Counted from the first letter of the stretch, positions 38,503-47,394 are shown. The stretch: 64,000 nucleotides of DNA from an uncultured Prevotella sp. (GCA_946999045.1 CAMQBR010000005.1:7156-71155), one strand, 5' to 3'. Numbers and translations: made by a program. Notes: generated by a model not told the origin, from the sequence alone.

Positions 38503-38651
38503 AAAGTTGGGGAGGTAGACACTGCCTTTACGGCGAACATTGTTTTTTTTGTCCATAAAAAAGGCGTCAAGAATGACGCCTCGCCATATAAAATCCGCAG
38601 ACAGGAAGTAACATTCGGCATTCAGCCCATGTATCCGTTCTCCCCAACTTT
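38503..38651 (-). ncRNA. Candidate structured RNA enclosing the DUF4301 terminator
   Basis: A 12-bp inverted repeat, AAAGTTGGGGAG (38503-38514) and CTCCCCAACTTT (38640-38651), closes a 149-nt segment downstream of the minus-strand DUF4301 gene. A strong intrinsic terminator (38557-38581) lies within it. Rare long GC-rich arms at this spacing suggest RNA structure or an inserted palindromic element. I could not match it to 6S RNA, tmRNA or any other named RNA. Confidence 0.3.
38557..38581 (-). terminator. Intrinsic terminator of the DUF4301 gene
   Basis: On the minus strand AGGCGTCA and TGACGCCT form a perfect 8-bp GC-rich stem (loop TTCT), followed by six T. It lies about 90 bp after the DUF4301 stop. 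Confidence 0.88.
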
Positions 38652-38671
38652 ACGCAATATATAAACACTAC

Positions 38672-40189
38672 TTATCCTTGATGCTGCTCTCTTAACAAAT
38701 CGTTTACCGTTTTAATAGGATTGAATGTTGACAATGGAACCTCTACAAAAATAGTATTCCAGTTGCTCATAGCACCATTCCACAAGCCTGGTAACTCTAA
38801 TGCTTTCAAATCTTTTCCATCTTTACTCTTATAAGAAATAAAGCCCGTTTCAGGGTCTACATAATCAGGCAAATAATAATGGTTACCTTTGACATCCTTT
38901 ACAGCACAAACCAAGTCTACAGGATTAAAGTGAGTACTCTCATTAAACATCTTTACATACTCGGGGTTAGACTTGTTTATTTGGCTTGACTCTAATATTT
39001 GAGGACTGGTACAATCGTCCTTTCCTATCACAATAAATGGACCTCCACCAGGTTCTCCAACGTTTCGTACCACGCCACAAACACGCAAAGGGCGGTTAAG
39101 TTTGGCTTTAAGGTATGCAATTAACTCCTTGTTCTCCATATATTTAAGATGAGGATTACGACAAGTAAGGTTACGTTGCACAAAACGTATAATATCTTCC
39201 AACTGCTCGTGCGTATATTTTCCGCTCTCAAGGAGTTTAAGATTCTTAAAGCAATTTTTCTGAACCTCAATTAAGATACCAGCCAACAGCTGCTTATTAG
39301 TAACTGTATCAGTTTTAAGATGATCTGGAACAACGTTATCTATATTCTTGATAAAAATAACATCGGCATCAATATCGTTTAAATTTTCTATCAATGCACC
39401 ATGACCTCCTGGGCGAAACAAAAGTGAACCATCTTCATTTCTAAATGGGGTATTATCCATGTTTGCTGCAATGGTATCGGTACTTGGCTTCTGTTCGGAG
39501 AACGAAACGTGGTATTGCACCTTGTATCTCTTTGAGAATCGATTGATAACCTCGTCTACTCGTTGCTGAAACACGGAAAGATACTGATGCGAAACCGTGA
39601 AATGTACGTATGCCTCTCCATGACAGCTGGCATATAAGGCAGCCTCAACCAAATGCTCCTCCATAGGGGTACGCTCATCATCATCATAACGATGTACCAG
39701 CAATAAACCCTTAGGCAAATGTCCATAATTGAGACCTGATGGCTCAAGCAGGTTCTCTACCACCTTTTTATATTTGCCCTGTGCCATGAGTTTGGTCATC
39801 TTTGCACCTTCGTTTTCTTCACATTGCTCGTTAAGCTCTTCGCTAAAAGCAAATTTCTTGATGTTGCCAAAAAACTCTTTCTCAAAATCTGTTGTAGGAA
39901 CATCATAGCCAGCATGAAGAAAGGCATAAAGATTTTTAAACATACGAGTAGCGGCTCCAGAGGCTGGCACAAACTTTACTATCTTATGATTGCCCTGTTT
40001 ATATTGATTCCAAAGCTCAACATAATGTTTTTTTTGCAGTTCATCGGGCAGCATAATTCCATACTCAGTACTGGCAGCAGCTTGCAATTTTAGGTAAGGG
40101 AAGCCATTTTTTATGTTATCTAATTGCTTGTTAACTTGCTCCTCTGTTATACCTCTTTCTGAAAGTTGTTGTAAATCTTGCGGTGTCAT
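38672..40189 (-). CDS. DUF4301 family protein
   Basis: A 505-residue soluble protein of unknown function. It starts MTPQDLQQLSERGITEEQVNKQL and contains VPASGAATRMFKNL (about 75-88), RPGGHGALIENLNDIDADVIFIKNIDNV and VRNVGEPGGGPFIV. The GAATRM and GGHGAL stretches resemble nucleotide-sugar pyrophosphorylase loops, so a nucleotidyltransferase-like fold is possible but unproven. Full length for the family. It is monocistronic and divergent from relA. Confidence 0.85.
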   Translation of the reverse strand: MTPQDLQQLSERGITEEQVNKQLDNIKNGFPYLKLQAAASTEYGIMLPDELQKKHYVELWNQYKQGNHKIVKFVPASGAATRMFKNLYAFLHAGYDVPTTDFEKEFFGNIKKFAFSEELNEQCEENEGAKMTKLMAQGKYKKVVENLLEPSGLNYGHLPKGLLLVHRYDDDERTPMEEHLVEAALYASCHGEAYVHFTVSHQYLSVFQQRVDEVINRFSKRYKVQYHVSFSEQKPSTDTIAANMDNTPFRNEDGSLLFRPGGHGALIENLNDIDADVIFIKNIDNVVPDHLKTDTVTNKQLLAGILIEVQKNCFKNLKLLESGKYTHEQLEDIIRFVQRNLTCRNPHLKYMENKELIAYLKAKLNRPLRVCGVVRNVGEPGGGPFIVIGKDDCTSPQILESSQINKSNPEYVKMFNESTHFNPVDLVCAVKDVKGNHYYLPDYVDPETGFISYKSKDGKDLKALELPGLWNGAMSNWNTIFVEVPLSTFNPIKTVNDLLREQHQG

Positions 40190-40249
40190 AATGTTTATAT
40201 TTATGAAAACGTATCAGATGAAATACCTTCAACATATGCGTTGTTGTTA

Positions 40250-40257
40250 CAAAGATA
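40250..40257 (-). promoter_or_regulatory. -7 element (TATCTTTG) for the DUF4301 gene
   Basis: Minus-strand TATCTTTG, 61-68 bp before the ATG, back to back with the relA -7 element. Confidence 0.5.
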
Positions 40258-40299
40258 GTTACTTTTTATGAAAATCCTATTTATTATGCAGAAAAATAT

Positions 40300-40307
40300 T
40301 ATCTTTG
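40300..40307 (+). promoter_or_regulatory. -7 element (TATCTTTG) for relA
   Basis: TATCTTTG, 22-29 bp before the relA ATG, which implies a leader of about 15 nt. Confidence 0.55.
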
Positions 40308-40328
40308 TAACTTAAGAACGATGAGGAT

Positions 40329-42539
40329 ATGAATAACAAATTAGAATTTACAGATACTGAAAGAAAAGAATATGCAGAAATATTCAGTAGAATAAAAGAT
40401 ACTATAGGCGAGTCGTTTCAGACACAAGATCTACAAAACATCAACTTACATCTAAAAGTATGTATGGAAAGCGGTAAGCTGGAAAGGGACGTTTTTGGAC
40501 TGAATCCTATTTTGAATGCCATGCAAACTGCTGATATCATGGTAAAAGAAATAGGACTGAAGCGTGATAGTGTTGTTGCTATTTTGATGTACCAAAGTGT
40601 GGTAAGTAACACTCTTACTATTGATGATGTAAAAAATAAATATGGTGAAGCCGTTGCACACATCATCAATGGGTTGGTGCGTATTGATGATGTGTATCGT
40701 AAAAATCCTGTTGTAGAAAGTGAAAACTTTAGAAATTTGTTGTTATCCTTTGCTGAAGATATGCGTGTTATTCTCATCATGATAGCCGCTCGTGTAAATA
40801 TAATGAGACAAATAAGGGATACAGAGAACATTGAGGCTAAACAACAGGTAAGTGAGGAGGCGAGTTATCTGTATGCTCCCTTGGCACATAAATTAGGACT
40901 TTACCAACTAAAGAGCGAGCTGGAAGATTTGAGTTTGAAATATCTTGAACATGATGCTTACTATATGATAAAAGACAAACTCAATGCTACAAAGTATGCA
41001 AGAGATAAGTATATTGCTACTTTTATAGAACCTATTGAGAAAAAATTGAAGGACGCAGGACTAAAATTCCACATGAAAGGGCGCACTAAGAGCATTCACT
41101 CAATATGGCAGAAGATGAAAAAGCAGAAATGTGCCTTTGAGGGTATTTATGATTTGTTTGCTATTCGTATCATTTTGGACTCACCACTTGAAAAAGAAAA
41201 AATGCAGTGTTGGCAAACTTACTCTATTATTACAGATATGTATCAGCCCAACCCTAAACGCTTGCGCGACTGGTTATCTGTGCCAAAATCTAACGGATAC
41301 GAGAGTTTGCATATCACGGTTTTAGGGCCACAAAACAAATGGGTAGAGGTTCAAATACGTACTGAACGCATGGACGCCATAGCAGAAAGGGGATTAGCTG
41401 CACACTGGAGATATAAAGGTATAAAGAGTGAGGGTAACTTAGATGAATGGCTAAACAGCATTAGGGCTGCACTTGAAGCAGGAGATGATCTGCAGGTGAT
41501 GGATCAGTTCAAGATGGATTTGTACGAAGATGAGGTATTTGTGTTTACTCCTAAAGGAGAAATCATGAAGTTTCCAAAGGGAGCAACAGTTCTTGACTTT
41601 GCTTATTTCATCCATTCTGGATTAGGTAACACTTGCGTTGGTGCACGTATCAACGACAAAAACGTGTCTATCAGAGAACAATTGAAGTCAGGCGACACAG
41701 TGGAAATCATTACACAAAACAATCAGAAGCCTAATCCTAACTGGCTAAAAATAGTAAAAACAAGCAGGGCTAAATCAAAGATTAGACTGGCATTGAAAGA
41801 AACTAGAGCTAAAGATGGATTGTATGCTAAGGAATTGTTAGAGCGAAGATTTAAGAATAAGAAGATAGAATTGGACGAAAGCACAATGAGCCATTTGGTT
41901 AAGAAAATGGGCTTTAAGGAGACAACCGAATTCTATAAACAGATAGCAGAAGATAAACTTGACACCAACGACATCATAGATCAATATCTGGAGATACGAG
42001 ATAAAGAACAAAACGAGGCATCAGCTAAGCCTTTGCATAGTGCCGAAGAATATAGTTACAATAACTCTGATGAGCAAAAGGTATTACGTCAGGATGATGT
42101 CTTGGTAATAGACAAGAACTTAAAAGGTGTAGAATATTCGCTTGCCCAATGCTGCCACCCTATTTATGGAGATGAGGTATTTGGCTTTGTTACGGTAAGT
42201 GGTGGTATTAAGATACACAGAAAAGACTGCCCTAATGCGCCCGAACTACGCAAAAGGTTTGGCTACCGTATCGTTAAGGCAAGATGGAGCGGACAGAGTT
42301 CTATGTTATACACCATTATATTAAAGATAATTGGTAATGACGACATTGGTATTGTAAACAACATTACCAGTGTCATAACAAAAGAAGAGCAAATAGCTAT
42401 GCGCTCTATCAACATAGATTCACACGATGGTTTGTTTAATGGAACGTTGGCTATTCAATTAGATGATGTTACAAAATTAGATGCTCTCATTAAAAAGTTG
42501 CAAAACATCAGAGGTGTAAAACAAATAAAACGATTGTAG
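40329..42539 (+). CDS. relA: RelA-type (p)ppGpp synthetase, hydrolase site degenerate
   Basis: The 736-residue long RelA/SpoT homologue makes the stringent-response alarmone. In the N-terminal HD domain (about 50-190) the metal-binding motifs are lost: the usual HDxxED is YQSVVSN (88-94), and the later Ala-Asp-Arg is AAR (153-155). Hydrolysis is therefore unlikely. The synthetase domain is intact: GRTKSIHSIWQKM (251-263), YDLFAIRI, SNGYESLHIT and WVEVQIRTE. TGS (about 405-460), a Cys-Cys zinc-finger region (AQCCHPIYGDEV) and a C-terminal ACT domain follow. A second, SpoT-like gene should exist elsewhere. Confidence 0.94.
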   Translation: MNNKLEFTDTERKEYAEIFSRIKDTIGESFQTQDLQNINLHLKVCMESGKLERDVFGLNPILNAMQTADIMVKEIGLKRDSVVAILMYQSVVSNTLTIDDVKNKYGEAVAHIINGLVRIDDVYRKNPVVESENFRNLLLSFAEDMRVILIMIAARVNIMRQIRDTENIEAKQQVSEEASYLYAPLAHKLGLYQLKSELEDLSLKYLEHDAYYMIKDKLNATKYARDKYIATFIEPIEKKLKDAGLKFHMKGRTKSIHSIWQKMKKQKCAFEGIYDLFAIRIILDSPLEKEKMQCWQTYSIITDMYQPNPKRLRDWLSVPKSNGYESLHITVLGPQNKWVEVQIRTERMDAIAERGLAAHWRYKGIKSEGNLDEWLNSIRAALEAGDDLQVMDQFKMDLYEDEVFVFTPKGEIMKFPKGATVLDFAYFIHSGLGNTCVGARINDKNVSIREQLKSGDTVEIITQNNQKPNPNWLKIVKTSRAKSKIRLALKETRAKDGLYAKELLERRFKNKKIELDESTMSHLVKKMGFKETTEFYKQIAEDKLDTNDIIDQYLEIRDKEQNEASAKPLHSAEEYSYNNSDEQKVLRQDDVLVIDKNLKGVEYSLAQCCHPIYGDEVFGFVTVSGGIKIHRKDCPNAPELRKRFGYRIVKARWSGQSSMLYTIILKIIGNDDIGIVNNITSVITKEEQIAMRSINIDSHDGLFNGTLAIQLDDVTKLDALIKKLQNIRGVKQIKRL

Positions 42540-42541
42540 TT

Positions 42542-42712
42542 ATGGCAAGTTTTAATAGATTTGAAAGCAACGATGAACAACATCGTGAAGAGCTAATAAG
42601 GAACATAGAACACACCATATCACAATTAACGGTACCCGAATTGGAAACTCTGTATTATGATATGATGACCAAATTGTATGTGGAAAAGTATAATTCTTTC
42701 ACACATATGTAA
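42542..42712 (+). CDS. Small 56-residue protein coupled to relA
   Basis: An ATG two bases after the relA stop opens a frame of 56 codons (MASFNRFESNDEQHREELIR, then NIEHTISQLTVPELETLYYD and MMTKLYVEKY). It is charged and helical, with no signal or membrane segment. Codon use and the tight spacing favour a real gene that is translated with relA. I do not recognise the family. A role with the stringent response is inferred from position only. Confidence 0.6.
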   Translation: MASFNRFESNDEQHREELIRNIEHTISQLTVPELETLYYDMMTKLYVEKYNSFTHM

Positions 42713-42738
42713 CTTCTTGATATACAACAAGTATATAC

Positions 42739-42833
42739 TGGCTCTATGCTGGCTCTATAAATTAACTTTAGTAGATATTAGACGTATATTTTGAACAATG
42801 AAACAAGTACAAGCCAAATATAATCAGTCTTTA
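42739..42833. repeat. Truncated dispersed TIR element, copy D
   Basis: CTGGCTCTATAAATTA (42749-42764) matches the family end. Sequence downstream (ATTTTGAAC, ACAAGCCAAATATAATCA) matches the interior of copies A and C2. The second end is missing, because the copy runs into the 3' end of the TetR gene, whose last codon and stop lie in repeat-like sequence. GGCTCTAT is duplicated 11 bp upstream. Confidence 0.6.
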
Positions 42834-43451
42834 CTTAATAGTCTCTAAAGCCTCAAGACCTTTGCGGGTACATATACCTCTTACGAAAAGAAGTATAATA
42901 TTACGGAATACACCAGTAACCGAATGTTCCTTATAAAGCTTGTTGGTTAAAGCATATTGTACAGAAGCACGTTCTATCCGATTGATAAATTGGTAATCAA
43001 CATCTGGTCTAAAAAAGCCTTCTTCTACCCCACGCTTAAAGAATTGCATAGCAGAAGTGTCTCTTTTTTTATGGTGTTCTTCCACATACTGGCAAACCTT
43101 TTTGTACTTTGCTATTTCATCATAATAAGAAGGAGATATATGAGCAATTCTCTTTGACTGATAATTATAAAATTCTATCACTACATCTATTACATTCTTA
43201 TCAGGTCGCTGTACATAAGATAGCATATGAGCATCAAACTCTTGGTTAGATGCTTTTAAGCCTTCTAACAATAATTCTTCTTTGTTGTTATAAATTTCGT
43301 AAAGTGTACGCTTAGAGATAGAAAGTAATTGAGCAATATCATCCATTTTAACAGCCCTAATGCCTTGTCTGCGAAATTCTTGCATGGCTGTTACTAAAAT
43401 ACGCTGGCGCAATGCCTTGCGATAATCCGATTGATGACAATTCTTATTCAT
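42831..43451 (-). CDS. TetR/AcrR family transcriptional regulator
   Basis: The 206-residue repressor-type protein has an N-terminal helix-turn-helix (ILVTAMQEFRRQGIRAVKMDDIAQLLSISKRTLYEIYNNKEELL, about residues 18-61). A helical ligand-binding domain without recognised specificity follows. It is transcribed away from malic enzyme with facing promoters, so it may control itself or that gene, but this is inference. Its last codons lie at the edge of a truncated repeat. Confidence 0.9.
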   Translation of the reverse strand: MNKNCHQSDYRKALRQRILVTAMQEFRRQGIRAVKMDDIAQLLSISKRTLYEIYNNKEELLLEGLKASNQEFDAHMLSYVQRPDKNVIDVVIEFYNYQSKRIAHISPSYYDEIAKYKKVCQYVEEHHKKRDTSAMQFFKRGVEEGFFRPDVDYQFINRIERASVQYALTNKLYKEHSVTGVFRNIILLFVRGICTRKGLEALETIK

Positions 43452-43471
43452 ACGAGTTAATAATTAGGTAA

Positions 43472-43479
43472 CAAAGGTA
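43472..43479 (-). promoter_or_regulatory. -7 element (TACCTTTG) for the TetR gene
   Basis: Minus-strand TACCTTTG, 21-28 bp before the ATG; no clear -33. Confidence 0.5.
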
Positions 43480-43499
43480 CAAAAAAAAGATAATTATTG

Positions 43500-43528
43500 T
43501 TTGCCTTTAATGGTTTTTTATTAACTTT
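43500..43528 (+). promoter_or_regulatory. Promoter of malic enzyme
   Basis: TTTG (43500-43503), 17 bp, then TAACTTTG (43521-43528), about 85 bp before the ATG. It is 20 bp from the TetR -7 element, so a regulator bound here could affect both. Confidence 0.6.
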
Positions 43529-43613
43529 GCTCTATATTATTAAGGATAGATGTATACACTTGCATGACAGATAATACCCATGCAATGGTATGCTATTTTT
43601 ATTGAAAATAGAT

Positions 43614-45905
43614 ATGGTAAAAATTACAAAAGAGGCTGCTTTAGCTTATCATAGAGGGGAACGCCCTGGTAAAATAGAAGTAAAACCTACCAAACCTTAT
43701 CGCACTCAAACCGATTTGAGTTTGGCTTATTCGCCAGGTGTAGCTTATCCATGTATGGAAATTCAAGCCAACCCTAATGACGTTTATAAGTATACCGATA
43801 AGGGAAACTTGGTAGCTGTTATATCAAATGGTACAGCAGTATTAGGACTTGGCGATATAGGTGCCATGAGTGGTAAGCCTGTTATGGAAGGTAAAGGATT
43901 ACTATTTAAAATATATGGTGGCATTGATGTCTTCGATATAGAAATAGACGAGAAAGACCCTGAGAAGTTCTGCGAAACGGTTGAGCGTATAGCTCCATCA
44001 TTTGGCGGTATTAACTTAGAGGATATCAAGGCACCTGAATGCTTCTTTATTGAGCAAAGACTCAAGAAGACGCTTGACATTCCAGTGATGCACGATGACC
44101 AACATGGAACGGCTATCATCTCTGCGGCAGGACTAAAAAATGCTTTGGAGGTTGCAGGAAAAGATGTAGCAACAGCTAAATTGGTTATCAATGGTGCGGG
44201 TGCGGCTGCTATTAGTTGTACAAAACTGTACATAGCACTGGGTGTTAAGAAAGAGAATATCTTGATGTTAGATTCGCATGGCGTGATAACATCCGATAGA
44301 ACAGACCTCAACTCTCAAAAAGCTTTGTTCGCTACGAACAGAAAAGACGTACACACATTGGCAGAAGCTATTAAAGGTGCTGATGTTTTTGTTGGCTTGT
44401 CGAAGGGTAAAATCTTAACTAAAGACATGGTTCGTTCCATGGCTAACAACCCTATTGTGCTTGCTTTAGCAAACCCTGTACCAGAAATAAGTTACGAGGA
44501 AGCAAAAGAAAGTCGCCCTGATGTCATCATGTCAACGGGTAGAAGTGATTATCCTAACCAAATAAACAACGTTATCGGTTTTCCTTATATCTTCCGTGGA
44601 GCATTAGATGTACACGCAAAAGCCATTAACGAGGAAATGAAAATGGCTGCTGTTCATGCCATAGCAAACCTCGCTAAACAACCTGTTCCTGATATTGTGA
44701 ATGAGATTTATCACATTAACGACTTAACATTTGGACCAGAGTACTTTATTCCAAAACCAGTAGACCCACGACTTATCACAGAGGTGAGTGCAGCTGTGGC
44801 TAAGGCTGCAGTTGAAAGTGGTGTGGCGCGTACACCAATTACAGATTGGAATGCCTACAAAGAGAACCTTCGTCAGCTATTAGGACAGGAGTCAAAGTTT
44901 ACTCGTAAACTACATGCCACAGCTGCACGTCATCCACAACGTGTGGTATTTGCCGAAGGAGCTCACCCTACCATGATGAAAGCTGCTGTGCAGGCCATGC
45001 AAGAAGGTATTTGCTACCCTATTCTGTTAGGTAATCCTGACCGACTAAATAGATTAGCTAATCGTTTAAAACTCGATTTGTCGGGCGTTGAAATCGTAGA
45101 TATGCGTGCCGATCAGGAGCAAGGCAGACGTGCTATGTTTGCTAAACATTTAGCTGAGCGACTGGAAAGAAAGGGCTCTACCTTTGAGGAAGCATACGAT
45201 AAGATGTACGAACGCAACTACTTTGGTATGTCTATGGTTGAGCACGGAGATGCCGATGCTTTTATTACGGGTTTGTATACCAAGTATTCTAACACTATAA
45301 AAGTGGCTAAAGAGGTAATTGGTATTCGTCCTGGTTTCAATACTTTTGGTACCATGCACATCTTAGATACTAAGAAAGGTATTTATTATATTGCCGATAC
45401 ACTTATCAATCGTCATCCAGATGAAAATGTGTTATATGATATAGCTCGATTAAGTGCACAGTCGGTTAAGTTCTTTAATGATGAGCCTGTAATGGCTATG
45501 ATTAGTTATTCTAACTTTGGTGCCGATAATACAGGTAGTCCTCTAAACGTTCATACTGCTGTAGAACGTATTCAAAACGAATATCCAAACTTAGCCATTG
45601 ATGGAGAAATGCAAGTTAACTTTGCTATGGATAGTAAGTTACGTGATACGAAGTTCCCCTTTACAAGATTGAAAGGAAAGCATGTTAACACATTGGTATT
45701 CCCTAATATTAGCAGTGCTAATGGTAGTTATAAACTGCTTCAGGCCTTAGATAGCGATGCAGAAATCATCGGTCCAATACAGATGGGATTGAATAAGCCT
45801 ATCCACTTTACCGACTTTGAAAGCTCGGTTCGCGATATAGTTAATATCACTGCCGTGGCTGCTATCGATGCATACGTAGAAAAAGTGAAAAAGAGCAACA
45901 AGTAA
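43614..45905 (+). CDS. maeB: NADP-dependent malic enzyme with phosphotransacetylase-like domain
   Basis: The enzyme decarboxylates malate to pyruvate with NADPH production. The N-terminal malic domain (TQTDLSLAYSPGVAYPC, MHDDQHGTAII, the NAD(P) loop INGAGAAAISC) is followed by a phosphotransacetylase-like C-terminal domain (about 430-763, RVVFAEGAHPTMMKAA, DNTGSPLNVHTAVE). In known MaeB enzymes that domain is regulatory. The frame opens eight codons earlier (43590), but MVKITKEAALAYH matches family N-termini. Length normal (763). Confidence 0.94.
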   Translation: MVKITKEAALAYHRGERPGKIEVKPTKPYRTQTDLSLAYSPGVAYPCMEIQANPNDVYKYTDKGNLVAVISNGTAVLGLGDIGAMSGKPVMEGKGLLFKIYGGIDVFDIEIDEKDPEKFCETVERIAPSFGGINLEDIKAPECFFIEQRLKKTLDIPVMHDDQHGTAIISAAGLKNALEVAGKDVATAKLVINGAGAAAISCTKLYIALGVKKENILMLDSHGVITSDRTDLNSQKALFATNRKDVHTLAEAIKGADVFVGLSKGKILTKDMVRSMANNPIVLALANPVPEISYEEAKESRPDVIMSTGRSDYPNQINNVIGFPYIFRGALDVHAKAINEEMKMAAVHAIANLAKQPVPDIVNEIYHINDLTFGPEYFIPKPVDPRLITEVSAAVAKAAVESGVARTPITDWNAYKENLRQLLGQESKFTRKLHATAARHPQRVVFAEGAHPTMMKAAVQAMQEGICYPILLGNPDRLNRLANRLKLDLSGVEIVDMRADQEQGRRAMFAKHLAERLERKGSTFEEAYDKMYERNYFGMSMVEHGDADAFITGLYTKYSNTIKVAKEVIGIRPGFNTFGTMHILDTKKGIYYIADTLINRHPDENVLYDIARLSAQSVKFFNDEPVMAMISYSNFGADNTGSPLNVHTAVERIQNEYPNLAIDGEMQVNFAMDSKLRDTKFPFTRLKGKHVNTLVFPNISSANGSYKLLQALDSDAEIIGPIQMGLNKPIHFTDFESSVRDIVNITAVAAIDAYVEKVKKSNK

Positions 45906-45913
45906 ATATGTAT

Positions 45914-45953
45914 AAATGCTGGTATCATTATATAAATGGTATCAGCATTTTCT
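45914..45953 (+). terminator. Terminator of malic enzyme
   Basis: A 16-bp stem (45914-45929 with 45935-45950, two G-U pairs, 5-nt loop) is followed by TTTCTATTT. It lies in the gap before ispE and makes an ispE start upstream of it unlikely. Confidence 0.82.
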
Positions 45954-45975
45954 ATTTCTAAATTATCTAATTGAG

Positions 45976-46821
45976 ATGAATATGATAACCTTTCCTTGTG
46001 CTAAAATCAATTTAGGACTGAATATTGTTGGTATTAGAGATAATGGATACCATGACATAGAAACAGTATTTTTCCCTATTCCTATTACTGACAAAATAGA
46101 AATACATATTAAAAAGGAGTATTTCTCTACAAATACAGACTGCTCTATAGAGTTATCAGGGCAAAAAATTGCAGGAAATACCGAGGATAATTTAGTAGTA
46201 AAGGCGTATCATCTACTAAAGAAAGATTTCCAAATACCTCCAATTAAGATTAAACTTGACAAGTATATTCCTACTCAAGCAGGCTTAGGAGGAGGCTCAA
46301 GTGATGCTGCACACATGCTAAAACTGCTAAATGACTTATTCCTTCTACATTTAGATACAGAAACCATGCAGCATTACGCAGCCCAATTAGGCGCTGATTG
46401 TGCCGTTTTTATCAAAAATACGCCTGCTTTTGCAACTGGAATGGGAGAAATCTTACATCCTATGCCAGCACTCACTACAATTTTAAATAGGTATTTTATA
46501 GCCATTGTGAAACCAGACGTTGCCGTTTCTACAAAAGAAGCTTACCAACAAATAAAGGTTTCTAAACCTAAAAAATCGTGCAACGATATTGTCGCCCAAC
46601 CGATAGAAACATGGAAAGAAGATTTGATAAACGACTTTGAAGTTTCTGTTTTTCAACAGCACCCTATATTAAAAAATATTAAACAACAACTTTACCAGCA
46701 AGGGGCAATCTACGCATCTATGTCTGGAAGCGGCAGTGCTTTATATGGATTATTTGAAAAAGCGCCTAAAAACTTAAACAATATATTTAGTGATTGCTTC
46801 ATAAAAGTAATATCACTGTAA
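45976..46821 (+). CDS. ispE: 4-diphosphocytidyl-2-C-methyl-D-erythritol kinase
   Basis: IspE phosphorylates CDP-methylerythritol in the non-mevalonate isoprenoid pathway. GHMP kinase motifs are present: CAKINLGLNIVG at the N-terminus, the ATP loop PTQAGLGGGSSDAAHML (about 92-108) and the C-terminal SMSGSGSALYGLF. The frame extends 20 codons upstream, through a terminator hairpin, so ATG 45976 was chosen (45982 is a second candidate). At about 281 residues it has family length. Confidence 0.94.
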   Translation: MNMITFPCAKINLGLNIVGIRDNGYHDIETVFFPIPITDKIEIHIKKEYFSTNTDCSIELSGQKIAGNTEDNLVVKAYHLLKKDFQIPPIKIKLDKYIPTQAGLGGGSSDAAHMLKLLNDLFLLHLDTETMQHYAAQLGADCAVFIKNTPAFATGMGEILHPMPALTTILNRYFIAIVKPDVAVSTKEAYQQIKVSKPKKSCNDIVAQPIETWKEDLINDFEVSVFQQHPILKNIKQQLYQQGAIYASMSGSGSALYGLFEKAPKNLNNIFSDCFIKVISL

Positions 46822-46964
46822 TATTTACTACACGATACAGTGAAACGGATTTCTATTCTTAAAAAATTTTTATATAATCCAAAATAGTAAGATTTATTTT
46901 GTTAATCTATCTTAAAAATAGATATAGGGTATGACTTTATGTTTCGTACACAGATAAAAATAAT

Positions 46965-46972
46965 TATTTTTG
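46965..46972 (+). promoter_or_regulatory. -7 element (TATTTTTG) for rplU-rpmA
   Basis: TATTTTTG followed by C, about 85 bp before the rplU ATG. The leader contains no recognised ribosomal-protein autoregulatory structure. Confidence 0.55.
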
Positions 46973-47057
46973 CATTTGATATAGTTCGTTTTGGCCCATA
47001 AAAGCACTAGCAAATGTTAGTCGCCAAACGGAGAAAACCGTTTATAAATAATAAAAA

Positions 47058-47375
47058 ATGTACGCAATCGTAGAAATTAACGGTCAGCAGTTTAAGGCAG
47101 AACAGGGCAAAAAGCTCTTCGTTCACCACATGAAAGATGTAAAAGCTGGTAAAACTGTTGAGTTCGGCAAGGTACTCCTCGTTGATAATGAAGGAGACAT
47201 CTCTGTCGGTGCACCTATTGTAGAAGGTGCAAAAGTAGTAGTAGAAGTTGTGAATCCACTTGTAAAGGGTGATAAAGTCATCGTTTTCAAGATGAAACGC
47301 CGCAAGGACTATCGCAAGAAGAATGGTCATCGTGAGCAATTCACAGAGGTAGAAGTAAAACAAGTAATCGCTTAA
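47058..47375 (+). CDS. rplU: 50S ribosomal protein L21
   Basis: L21 binds 23S rRNA in the large subunit. The 105-residue protein begins [19 protein letters not shown] and ends with the basic [27 protein letters not shown] region typical of the family. It is the first gene of a two-gene unit with rpmA. Confidence 0.97.
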   Translation: MYAIVEINGQQFKAEQGKKLFVHHMKDVKAGKTVEFGKVLLVDNEGDISVGAPIVEGAKVVVEVVNPLVKGDKVIVFKMKRRKDYRKKNGHREQFTEVEVKQVIA

Positions 47376-47379
47376 ATTT

Positions 47380-47387
47380 AGGAGGAA
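47380..47387 (+). promoter_or_regulatory. Strong Shine-Dalgarno sequence before rpmA
   Basis: AGGAGGAA ends 7 nt before the rpmA ATG (AGGAGG core 9 nt away). The other genes in the window lack such a sequence, as is usual in Bacteroidetes, so this one stands out and may matter for coupling or regulation. Confidence 0.7.
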
Positions 47388-47394
47388 TTCAACA

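Noticed and set aside
38379..38621. 80-codon minus-strand frame
   Set aside because: It crosses the strong terminator and the 12-bp inverted-repeat arm; its sequence is explained by RNA structure rather than coding.
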